Part shown: positions 8,276 through 14,891 of the stretch, in pieces
Layout of the letters: each line of letters begins with the position of its first letter
Position numbering within the stretch: position 1 is the first letter of the stretch
NCBI GenBank assembly: GCA_900540945.1
Contig: UQHQ01000036.1
Span: 1 to 18,975, forward strand
Length of the DNA stretch: 18,975 nucleotides
Direction: 5' to 3'
DNA from: an uncultured Collinsella sp.
Lineage (GTDB): Bacteria > Actinomycetota > Coriobacteriia > Coriobacteriales > Coriobacteriaceae
Position numbers and translations under genes: made by a program
Notes under the pieces: generated by a model
The model's database searches: none
Told to the model about the DNA's origin: nothing
What the model saw: the letters and a program-made list of their open reading frames with translations, nothing else

Positions 8276-9326
8276 CCGAGTAATCCTCGCCGGGGTCGAG
8301 CGTACGATATACGGCAGACGTGCGCGCGAGCGAACAGCCACACTCTTCACAGCCATCCCCGACCTTTGCGCGCTCATCGGCAACAAGGTGTAGACGACCA
8401 CACTCGGGACACTCGACAAACCAGCCCTCAATGCCGGCAGACGGGCTGGCGGCTGGCGTGGCGGGTGCCGCAGCGGGCGCGACGGCCGCAGGCCGCGGCG
8501 CAACCGCCGTCTGAGCCTGCGTGGGCTGCACCGCAGGAGGCTCCTCCACGGTGACCATCAAACGTAGCTGGGCAAACTCACCAGATGCCGCCGGGATCAG
8601 CAGCACGTCACCAGTATGGATCTGCTGGGACACACCGGGAGCCAAATTAAGAATCTGGCCGCCGCGCATAAGAGCCGTTCCATTATTGGAACCCTCGTCG
8701 GCAACCAACCACGCGCCCTGTTCAAAGCGAACGCTGGCATGCTGCCGAGATATTGCAAAATTCGACGCCATGCTGGGAAACGCGTTGCGCCCAAGCACGG
8801 TCATGCCCGTGAGACGCAGCTGCTCACCCATAGCTGGATCGGCAAGCGTAAGCACAGGAACCGCAGGAGTAGCTGCAGAATTCGCCATGGGTTGCGGCGC
8901 GGGCGTCGGCTGTGGCGCGGCAACCGGAGCGGGCTGCGGAACGGGCATGGGGGTAGGCTGCGGCATCGACATGGCCGCGGGCTGCGGCGCGGGCGCAGGC
9001 ATCGGTTGTGGGGTGGACATCGGTTGTGGCACGGGCGCCGGCTGAGGCATAGGCGCGGGTGCTGGCTGCGGCGCGGGCACGGGAACAGACTGATACACCT
9101 GCTGGGACGCAGACTGTTGAACCTGTGGTGCACCACCCATCGAAGAAGTCGCAGGATAGACGGCGGGCGCTGGACGTTCACCGCTTGGTGCAGCGAAGTC
9201 TTGCACCGGAGCAGCAGGCGTCGACGGCGCAGGTGCTACGCCGGCGGGACGCAGAGCACCGCATTCCTCGCACATATCGCGCTCGTCATCATTATCAAAA
9301 CCGCATTCTGGGCATTCCCATGTCAT
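8265..9326 (-). CDS. FHA-domain protein with zinc ribbons at both ends
   Basis: This 353-residue soluble protein is built from four parts. An N-terminal zinc finger, WECPECGFDNDDERDMCEEC (Cys5, 8, 19, 22), resembles RanBP2-type or double-ribbon fingers. A long Pro/Ala/Gln/Met linker (82-148) follows. An FHA domain (about 165-260) has LGRN (178-181), ISRQHAS (192-198) and GSNNGT (212-217), the residues that bind phosphothreonine peptides. A C-terminal zinc ribbon has CPEC (306-309) and CEEC (326-329). The phosphothreonine-binding residues are intact, so it should read the mark made by the kinases; the GETVTV repeats of the giant kinase are candidate ligands (inference). The ATG at 9326 has GAGG 6 bases upstream, formed by the end of the preceding gene. 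It overlaps the radical SAM gene by 11 bases. The zinc ribbons may bind protein or nucleic acid; which cannot be told from the sequence. Confidence 0.93.
   Translation of the reverse strand: MTWECPECGFDNDDERDMCEECGALRPAGVAPAPSTPAAPVQDFAAPSGERPAPAVYPATSSMGGAPQVQQSASQQVYQSVPVPAPQPAPAPMPQPAPVPQPMSTPQPMPAPAPQPAAMSMPQPTPMPVPQPAPVAAPQPTPAPQPMANSAATPAVPVLTLADPAMGEQLRLTGMTVLGRNAFPSMASNFAISRQHASVRFEQGAWLVADEGSNNGTALMRGGQILNLAPGVSQQIHTGDVLLIPAASGEFAQLRLMVTVEEPPAVQPTQAQTAVAPRPAAVAPAAAPATPAASPSAGIEGWFVECPECGRLHLVADERAKVGDGCEECGCSLARTSAVYRTLDPGEDYSDVR
8883..9083 (-). repeat. Low-complexity Pro/Ala/Gln linker repeats
   Basis: About 200 bp inside the zinc-ribbon/FHA gene consist of irregular repeats of roughly 18-24 bp, based on a GGCTGCGGCGCGGGC-like core on the plus strand. 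They encode a PAPQP/MPQPAP linker (residues 82-148). The linker is probably extended and flexible, separating the first zinc finger from the FHA domain. Its length is likely to vary between strains by slippage (inference). Confidence 0.85.
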
Positions 9327-9329
9327 GAT

Positions 9330-10805
9330 TTACCTCATCTCTCTTTGCTTGAGCTGGCTTGCTTGGCGACGGTTGCGCAGGCGGCGCTCCGCATCTGCGG
9401 AAGGCGCAGGCGGCACGTAATCGTGCGGGTGAATCTCGACGGCGGCAGCGGGATTCGCGGCCTGCGTGGTCAATCCTGCACCCTCGGCCGGAACGGTTAC
9501 GCCGTAGGCCTTAAGATCCTCTTCGAACTGTTTGTAGAAGTCACAGAACTCAATCTGGTCCCTATAGACCTTCTCGACAGTCGCTTGATCCTGCGGCTTC
9601 ATGTCCTTGATGATGGTCGGATTATCAGGATCCTCAGAAAACTCCTCGGGGTTGGCTGCGACAACGCGGATGATGAGTCGATCTCTTTTCGTGCTGCGCA
9701 AAAGGGCAATGGCCTTGTTCTGCTTGGTGTCAAACATCAATCGCCAGGGCTTTCCCGAACCCTCCATAACGGCATAGCGAGTAACGTTAATACCGCGAGC
9801 AGCCATGACCTCGTTAATAGAACGCTCGATATAATCGTCTTTCATAGCATTGGCAAGGGCAGCCTCCGCTTCATCGTTTGCAGCATAGACATCTTCGATC
9901 TCGTGCAATTGCTTAAGCGGCAGGCTCTTTCCGTAACGGTTGTTGGCACGTTCGATGCACGCGCGATACTCTTCATAAACTCGGTGCCGTTCGCCCGATT
10001 CGTACGTAGCGTTTTTTACTACGTACTCAAAATCGTTCATCATCTTCATTGCCGCTAGGCGATCATCGATGCGCGAATCAGGTCCAAGTGCATCAAAAGC
10101 GGCGCGAACACTCTCAAACTTTGCAGAGATACGGTTTCGAAGGGGGATATCGAGCGCTTCGTCCTGCATAAGCGGCGTAACACGTCCCGCCCAAGTCTCA
10201 AACGCGCGAGCCGCTTCTTCGAGCGACCCCTCCTCTTGTTTGGTCGTTGATTCGGTAAGGTAGCGAAGCGCCTTCTTCAGGTCCACGCCGCCGCCAGGAC
10301 CAACAACATAATTCGTAATTTCCGCGACATGCTGGGCGCGAAGGCGCTCGGCAGTCTGGACAGCCTTGAGTTGAGCTTGCGACTGCTGAACGAACTGCTC
10401 TCTATGCGCTTCCGAAACCGTTGAAGGCAGCAGGGCGCTAATCTCCCCGAGCAAAGCCGGGATCTTAGCGCGAACTGTTTCGGCATAACGCATGTTTACC
10501 GCTTGCATTCCACTGGGCATATTATCCAACGCCTCTTGGGAAAAAGCCTCAACACGAGCATCAATCAACCGATCAAAGTATGCCGAAACCGAACCATCGG
10601 TGTCTTCAATCTTAGAAAGCGCTTTGGCTTTTATTCCAGCCAGAGAGCTCTTATATGACTGAATGGCCGCCTCAACGCGTTCCCGCTCCAAGTCTGCCAG
10701 GCTTTTGCTACGCTGGGCCCAAACAAACTCATCCTGCTCTCGCGTAGTCATCTGGTTCCACTGTTCCCGCGTGATTCCATATGATGCGCTGAATGAATAG
10801 CTCAT
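9330..10805 (-). CDS. Large helical hypothetical protein, first gene of the operon
   Basis: I do not recognise a family for this 491-residue soluble protein. The first 300 residues are rich in Glu, Arg, Ala and Gln with heptad-like stretches (for example around REREQ/LADLERERVEAAIQ and RAQHVAEI), so it is mostly alpha-helical and probably partly coiled-coil. Residues about 320-430 look more globular, with RYAVMEGSGKPWRLMFD and RLIIRVVAA suggesting a short beta-sheet. A Pro-rich linker and a strongly basic tail (RRLRNRRQ) follow. There is no signal peptide, membrane segment or catalytic motif that I can name. The ATG at 10805 has AGGGG 6 bases upstream; the frame is open a little further up but runs into the palindromic operators. 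It ends 3 bases before the FHA gene, whose ribosome site uses its last codons. A scaffold or kinase substrate role would fit but is inference. Confidence 0.85.
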   Translation of the reverse strand: MSYSFSASYGITREQWNQMTTREQDEFVWAQRSKSLADLERERVEAAIQSYKSSLAGIKAKALSKIEDTDGSVSAYFDRLIDARVEAFSQEALDNMPSGMQAVNMRYAETVRAKIPALLGEISALLPSTVSEAHREQFVQQSQAQLKAVQTAERLRAQHVAEITNYVVGPGGGVDLKKALRYLTESTTKQEEGSLEEAARAFETWAGRVTPLMQDEALDIPLRNRISAKFESVRAAFDALGPDSRIDDRLAAMKMMNDFEYVVKNATYESGERHRVYEEYRACIERANNRYGKSLPLKQLHEIEDVYAANDEAEAALANAMKDDYIERSINEVMAARGINVTRYAVMEGSGKPWRLMFDTKQNKAIALLRSTKRDRLIIRVVAANPEEFSEDPDNPTIIKDMKPQDQATVEKVYRDQIEFCDFYKQFEEDLKAYGVTVPAEGAGLTTQAANPAAAVEIHPHDYVPPAPSADAERRLRNRRQASQLKQREMR

Positions 10806-10861
10806 ATCGTTCCCCTGATTGCCGACTTTAATTGACCTATTTCTACCGCCGTCTTGCGCGA

Positions 10862-10914
10862 TTCTGTTGCGCAACATTGGCGAGCGGCAGATTTGTCGAT
10901 GTTGCGCAACAGAA
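10862..10914. promoter_or_regulatory. Paired palindromic operators between divergent transcripts
   Basis: Two perfect copies of the 12-bp palindrome TGTTGCGCAACA lie at 10865-10876 and 10900-10911, centres 35 bp apart. The flanks extend the identity to 16 bp in inverted orientation (TTCTGTTGCGCAACAT at 10862-10877 and its complement at 10899-10914). They sit in the 160-bp gap between the eight-gene minus operon and the plus-strand kinase gene, the place for a shared operator of a dimeric regulator. I see no clear -35/-10 pair on either strand. The palindrome recurs at 13665-13676. Confidence 0.8.
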
Positions 10915-10965
10915 GGCGGCGGCTAGCGCATATCCTGCTAATGGAAGAAAGGATGAAAGCGCGCC

Positions 10966-12213
10966 ATGACCGGATCCTACGAAGAAGTTCGACTCGTCAA
11001 GTTTCATACGCCAGCACTGCTCACCGAGCGCGAGCAGGCTGCGGCACGGCGTCGCTTCTGCACGCTTCTCGTTCCGCCGCAAAAGGGCGGCTTTGGCGGC
11101 AACGCCTATGTCCGCCGCGTCCAGAGCGGCGATCGCGCTTTTGAGCTCGCGCTTAAGATGCCGCGCCCCGATGCCCAGCCCGAGCAAGAACAGCTCAACC
11201 GGGAAACCCTAGAAGAGGAATATCGCACCCTCTCCGTCGTATCCAATCTAAGGGGTTTTCCCGATGTCTACGGGTTTGGTTACACGGCAGACGGAACCCC
11301 GGCGCTGCTCATGGAGTGGGTTGATGGCGTCTCGCTTCTTGATGCACGGTCCGCTCTATGTGATGGCGCTGCAACCTGCCCCGGCGATATCGTCGCTGCG
11401 CTGGGTCTAAGCGTACTCAAGATCATCTTGTCCACGCAATCGCTCGACACGCCCTTTGTTCACCGCGACCTCTCCATGCGCAACATCATGCTGCGCCACG
11501 ATCGCATCCCGCTCGACGAGCAGGTTTCGAGTGGCTATTTTGACATCTGCCTGATCGATATGGGCAGTGCCAAGCTCGTTAAACCGGACTTTTCCTTTAC
11601 CGTCGACGTCAACGCTTTTCGCGGTGCCACGCCGGCATACGCGGCACCCGAAATGCTGGAGCGGTTTAAGGCCGACCCCGGTGCGCGCGACAATCCCGCC
11701 GTCGACATCTATGCGCTGGGAAGCATCCTCTACGAGCTTTATTGCGGACACGCGCCCTTTGAGGCAGAGCTCAGACGCTCTGGAGATCACGCGCGCCTCA
11801 AGCGCACCATGCAGCCGCAACCCCTTACGCCCGCAACTCCCCGCGAGCAGGGCTTGGTCAACGCGATTATGGCTTGTTTGGCAGTCTCGCAAGACGCACG
11901 CCCTTCGGCAAACGAACTCGCGGCGCGCCTTGAGCCTTTCGCCCGTACGGGTGCCCCGCGAAAGCACCGGCCCGTGGCGGATCGCGGCAGCGCTACCGTG
12001 CGGGTGGATGCCGCCGTCCCCACCCGCACGGCTGCACAGGCGCAGCCCGCGCCTCGGCCAACCCCATCCACCGAGACGGTCCGCAGCGCCGAGTCCATGC
12101 GTCGCGCACGCCTTGCCGTCAAACGTCAACGCTCGATGGCACTCACGATGGTGATTGTTGCCCTGGTAGCAATCGTGGTCATACTCGTCCTCGCATCTGC
12201 CGGCATGCTTTAG
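10966..12213 (+). CDS. Tail-anchored Ser/Thr protein kinase
   Basis: This 415-residue kinase has its catalytic domain in the first 330 residues and one C-terminal membrane helix (about 391-412) with almost nothing beyond it, so the enzyme is held on the cytoplasmic face. Motifs are a glycine-rich loop GGFGGNAYV (41-49), Lys64 in ALKM, an EEYRTL helix (84-89), HRDLSMRN (166-173), IDMGSA (197-202), AYAAPEM (224-230) and DIYALGSI (247-254). Two features are unusual: Ser replaces the Lys normally two residues after the catalytic Asp, and DMG replaces DFG. A Pro/Ala-rich linker (about 335-385) contains STETVRSAES, reminiscent of the ETV motifs of the giant kinase. It is a paralogue of the 694-residue kinase at 14892, sharing RxF[C/M]TL, EEYRxL, LRGFPxVYG and LMEWV. 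It is divergent from the large operon across shared operators and convergent with the zinc-ribbon gene. Confidence 0.93.
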   Translation: MTGSYEEVRLVKFHTPALLTEREQAAARRRFCTLLVPPQKGGFGGNAYVRRVQSGDRAFELALKMPRPDAQPEQEQLNRETLEEEYRTLSVVSNLRGFPDVYGFGYTADGTPALLMEWVDGVSLLDARSALCDGAATCPGDIVAALGLSVLKIILSTQSLDTPFVHRDLSMRNIMLRHDRIPLDEQVSSGYFDICLIDMGSAKLVKPDFSFTVDVNAFRGATPAYAAPEMLERFKADPGARDNPAVDIYALGSILYELYCGHAPFEAELRRSGDHARLKRTMQPQPLTPATPREQGLVNAIMACLAVSQDARPSANELAARLEPFARTGAPRKHRPVADRGSATVRVDAAVPTRTAAQAQPAPRPTPSTETVRSAESMRRARLAVKRQRSMALTMVIVALVAIVVILVLASAGML

Positions 12214-12251
12214 CCGGCAGTAAAACCAAAGTCAGCAAATAGGCCCATTTG

Positions 12252-12300
12252 CAAAAAGCGGTGGCGGGCGCAACTCTCAATAAAGCCGTGCCCGCCACCG
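12252..12300 (-). terminator. Intrinsic terminator between convergent genes
   Basis: An 11-bp perfect inverted repeat (CGGTGGCGGGC at 12259-12269, complement at 12290-12300) encloses a 20-base loop. Reading the minus strand, the stem is followed by CTTTTT (12252-12257 as AAAAAG on the plus strand), the usual intrinsic terminator layout for the zinc-ribbon gene ending at 12334. On the plus strand the stem lacks a T-run, so termination of the kinase gene there is less certain. Confidence 0.8.
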
Positions 12301-12333
12301 TCCCCATGCATCGCACGCTGACAATACGAGGGA

Positions 12334-13578
12334 CTAGGAAATCAAAAGCTCAAAGGAATCCGTGATGCGCGTTCCCATGGTAACGGCGCCGTCTCCCGAT
12401 TCGACTGTGGTATTCAGGTAGTACTTGCCGTTCTTCTTTTTAGGAACACCCGTAACCGTAAGGTCGCAGTCCTCTTCCTCGACGGGAAGCGAGAACTCAA
12501 AACCCTTGTTTCTAACAAACGTACCGGTGACGTCCGTGTAGGTGCGATAGTCGTCACCATCGGATTGGGCGACGGTTTTTTCGGCGTTGTAGGTATCGTG
12601 GGCATGCAGCGTGGCCGAGATGTCTGCGACCGCTTCGCCGGAATCGCTGATGCTCTTAAACACAATCACAAGGTCGTTTTTGCTCGCGCCGTAGCAAGTA
12701 TGGCCCCAAGAGTTGCCCGTCTCCTTAAGTGCCCCGCGCCACGTGGTGTTGGCGAAGCTCGTGGGCTTATCGATGTTGAGCTTCGCCGTGCTACCAGAGG
12801 TCGTGGTGGTCGACGAGGTCGCATTGCCCGTCGTGGAAGAGCCCACAGCATTGGAGCTGGCGTCCTCGCCGTTCTTGCTTGCGGTCTTGAGCTCCGCCTT
12901 AGCATCCTTAAGGTCGGACTTTGTCTGATCGAGCTCGTCTTGCGTTTTTGTGAGTTCGTCCTTGGAAGATTCAAGCTGCTTCTTGAGCTTTTGAATCTGC
13001 TCCGTATTTTGCGGATGAGCCAAACCATATGAGTAGCCCGCCCAGCCGGTTCCCGCGCACAAGGCGGCAACGACAATAACGCCGGCGGCGATGGCGGGCG
13101 CATACGACTTGCCCAGGCGCTTGCGTGCCAGCTTGTACTCGGCCTTGGCCGTCTTGAGGCTCTCGCGGTCCTGCTCGAGCTGCTCTTCCTCACTGAGCGG
13201 CGTAGGACCAAAATCGGCATGGCAGGCAGACTCAGTTTCCGCGTTCTCGATCGTAGTGCCAAAGTCTGACAAGGGATCGACTACACGCGTGGCGTCCGAA
13301 TCGGATTCGGGCGCAGCGGGCTCAGACGCGTCGGGTGCCGCCACCGGCTGCTCGTCTGCTTTCGAGGCAGCATCCGCCTTAGGCAACTCCACCGTTGCCG
13401 CCGTAGCGGCCTCACCGTCGCGCCACGAAAAGGCCGGGCTCTGCGACACCGTCTGGGGCGTGGTGTAGGGATCTTCGGGAGCAGGTGCAGACGGCGCGGC
13501 GGCGTCAAGAGGCGATCCACACTCAGAGCAAAAACCAGCGTCATCGGGCAATAATGCACCGCAATAAGGGCATTCCAT
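12334..13578 (-). CDS. Zinc-ribbon single-pass membrane protein with outside domain
   Basis: This 414-residue protein begins with a zinc ribbon, MECPYCGALLPDDAGFCSEC (Cys3, 6, 17, 20). A long acidic Ala/Pro/Ser-rich cytoplasmic linker follows (21-130) and includes DATRVV and FGTTIENAE, which hold threonines that could be kinase targets. A membrane helix spans about 160-182. Outside the membrane come a heptad coiled coil (about 193-235, KLKKQLESSKDELTKTQ), a Ser/Thr linker (236-264) and a globular C-terminal domain of about 145 residues with a beta-rich pattern that I do not recognise. The ATG at 13578 directly precedes the zinc ribbon and has GAGAGG 9 bases upstream; the open frame further up crosses the palindromic operator and is not coding. 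The layout suits a sensor or adaptor carrying an outside signal to cytoplasmic kinase or FHA partners (inference). A terminator follows at 12300-12252. Confidence 0.9.
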   Translation of the reverse strand: MECPYCGALLPDDAGFCSECGSPLDAAAPSAPAPEDPYTTPQTVSQSPAFSWRDGEAATAATVELPKADAASKADEQPVAAPDASEPAAPESDSDATRVVDPLSDFGTTIENAETESACHADFGPTPLSEEEQLEQDRESLKTAKAEYKLARKRLGKSYAPAIAAGVIVVAALCAGTGWAGYSYGLAHPQNTEQIQKLKKQLESSKDELTKTQDELDQTKSDLKDAKAELKTASKNGEDASSNAVGSSTTGNATSSTTTTSGSTAKLNIDKPTSFANTTWRGALKETGNSWGHTCYGASKNDLVIVFKSISDSGEAVADISATLHAHDTYNAEKTVAQSDGDDYRTYTDVTGTFVRNKGFEFSLPVEEEDCDLTVTGVPKKKNGKYYLNTTVESGDGAVTMGTRITDSFELLIS

Positions 13579-13664
13579 AGGGCACAACCTCTCAAAATGT
13601 GTCGCTTGCAGCCATCCTGCAACTTGGCGTATATGCCCTATAATGTCTTGATAGTTATGCAAAG

Positions 13665-13676
13665 CGTTGCGCAACA
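13665..13676. promoter_or_regulatory. Third copy of the palindromic operator
   Basis: GTTGCGCAAC at 13666-13675, with an A after it, matches the operators at 10865 and 10900 at 11 of 12 positions. It lies between the divergent zinc-ribbon and FHA genes, 87 bases upstream of the first and 83 upstream of the second. Candidate promoter hexamers nearby are weak, so I call only the palindrome. Confidence 0.7.
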
Positions 13677-13758
13677 TTTTTCGAGTCGGTACGCTTTGAC
13701 CGTAGCCATTTCCTAACATGTTTGCAGTACGTCATTAAAGTTATCTGGGGAGGCAGCC

Positions 13759-14721
13759 ATGGCGGCGGAAACACCGTGCTCGGTCCTCTACAACGACATC
13801 CGATCGTTCGGCGGTCTCAAGCATCTCGAGATTGCGCGAATGCTCATCAACGGCAATTCGTATGCAGGCAGCACCCTGCTCGACAAATGCTCTACCAACC
13901 GCTCGTACCTCACTCGCTACATCGTCCACCGCGAGCCCGATCAGTGTGCGCCAGGTATCTACAATGACCTTACCGTCTCCACACTCAACCTTGCTGCCGC
14001 CATTAGCAACAAGCTCGGCGGAGGCGATCGTGCCTATCAGGAAATATCCGAGCATTACAGCGGCCCGGCGGCCCAAGACATGATGTCGATTCTCGCCGAT
14101 TATGACCTTGACGACCGCCTCTACGCCAATGCCTTGGGGCGCATCAACAGCTCCGATGACCACAGCCCCCGCGAAAAAAGCACGCTCTTCTTGATGCTCT
14201 TTGTGGCAACGGGTGCACTTGCCGATCCCGTTCAAGGCGTGGCCACCGTCGAGCGCTTTTGCGACAGCAAGACGGGCGGGCACTTTGGCACCACCGAAAC
14301 TACCGTCGGACGTGGCTTTATGGGCAGCCTGGAGCAGCCGCGCACCGTTGCCCCCAACCTCGGTCTGCTCAGGACACATGCCGACAACTGCGTCGACATG
14401 CAAATCCATCCCCTCACACGCGATCCGCGCGGCACCGTGATTGGTTCTTTGCCCAAAACCTCGCCCAGCATCACCGATGTGGGCGCCGACGCATCGCGCG
14501 AGCATCTTCGCATTTGGCTTGAGGGTGAGCACTGGTACGCCCAGGGCCTTGGATCGACCAACGGCACGGTGCTCGAATCGGGTGCAGGCGACGGCGATAC
14601 CGTAATCGAGCCGCCCCGCGACCAACGAGAGCCCGGCAAAGTCTATCCCCCCGTGGAAATCGCTAACAGTGACAGACTTCATTTGGGTCTCTATACAACG
14701 TTTCTCGTTATTGTGGACTAG
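13759..14721 (+). CDS. FHA-domain protein with novel N-terminal region
   Basis: This 320-residue soluble protein carries a C-terminal FHA domain (about 222-320) with GTVIGS (225-230), SREHLRIW (246-253), and GSTNGT (265-270), the Ser/Arg and Asn-Gly residues that hold phosphothreonine peptides. The N-terminal 170 residues are helical and unfamiliar (SFGGLKHLEIARMLING, then a second helical block around 93-160), and may be a docking domain. Between them, FGTTETTVGRG (176-186) looks like the phosphorylated ETT motif of the actinobacterial FHA regulators GarA and OdhI, which bind their own FHA domain when phosphorylated; this is a by-eye likeness. The ATG at 13759 has GGGGAGG 5 bases upstream. 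It is divergent from the zinc-ribbon gene and is followed 170 bases later by a kinase gene, so the pair may be reader and writer of the same signal. Confidence 0.92.
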   Translation: MAAETPCSVLYNDIRSFGGLKHLEIARMLINGNSYAGSTLLDKCSTNRSYLTRYIVHREPDQCAPGIYNDLTVSTLNLAAAISNKLGGGDRAYQEISEHYSGPAAQDMMSILADYDLDDRLYANALGRINSSDDHSPREKSTLFLMLFVATGALADPVQGVATVERFCDSKTGGHFGTTETTVGRGFMGSLEQPRTVAPNLGLLRTHADNCVDMQIHPLTRDPRGTVIGSLPKTSPSITDVGADASREHLRIWLEGEHWYAQGLGSTNGTVLESGAGDGDTVIEPPRDQREPGKVYPPVEIANSDRLHLGLYTTFLVIVD

Positions 14722-14782
14722 TGCGTAGAGACGTGGGAAACAGGTGTCACTCGTCTTATATCATTTACGTTGCGCGCTGCAC

Positions 14783-14788
14783 TATAAA
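14783..14788 (+). promoter_or_regulatory. Candidate -10 element for the downstream kinase
   Basis: TATAAA lies in the 170-bp gap before the third kinase gene, about 100 bases upstream of its start. There is no good -35 hexamer at the expected distance. GTTGCGC (14769-14775), one arm of the operator palindrome, sits just before it. The kinase may instead be co-transcribed with the FHA gene. Confidence 0.3.
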
Positions 14789-14881
14789 TAGCAATACGAG
14801 TCAGCTTATCGGCGAACACGTCTATCATGGGCTTTAATCGATAATCGCGTTCTCGGCGTGAGCACGCGGCCCCACCAAATG

Positions 14882-14886
14882 AAGGA
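14882..14886 (+). promoter_or_regulatory. Ribosome site that fixes a TTG start
   Basis: AAGGA lies 5 bases upstream of the TTG at 14892. No in-frame ATG or GTG gives the full kinase N-terminus; the next in-frame Met is residue 37, inside a stretch shared with the paralogous kinase (RRFMTL versus RRFCTL). An ATG at 14879 is in another frame. Confidence 0.7.
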
Positions 14887-14891
14887 ACGTC

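Noticed and set aside
8276..8503. Longer N-terminus for the radical SAM protein
   Set aside because: The extension is Arg/Pro-rich sequence overlapping the FHA gene in another frame; the ATG at 8275 has a good ribosome site and gives the expected family length.
8616..10058. 480-codon open frame on the plus strand
   Set aside because: It crosses the zinc-ribbon/FHA gene and its upstream neighbour, is Arg/Gly/His-rich low-complexity sequence where it opposes the PAPQ linker, and has no family signal.
13579..13719. Longer N-terminus for the zinc-ribbon membrane protein
   Set aside because: It would run across the palindromic operator, and the zinc ribbon begins right at the ATG at 13578, which has its own ribosome site.
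13741..14682. Long open frame antisense to the FHA gene
   Set aside because: The opposite strand has a clear FHA domain, a strong ribosome site and shared operators; the antisense frame encodes nothing recognisable and reflects GC-rich codon use.
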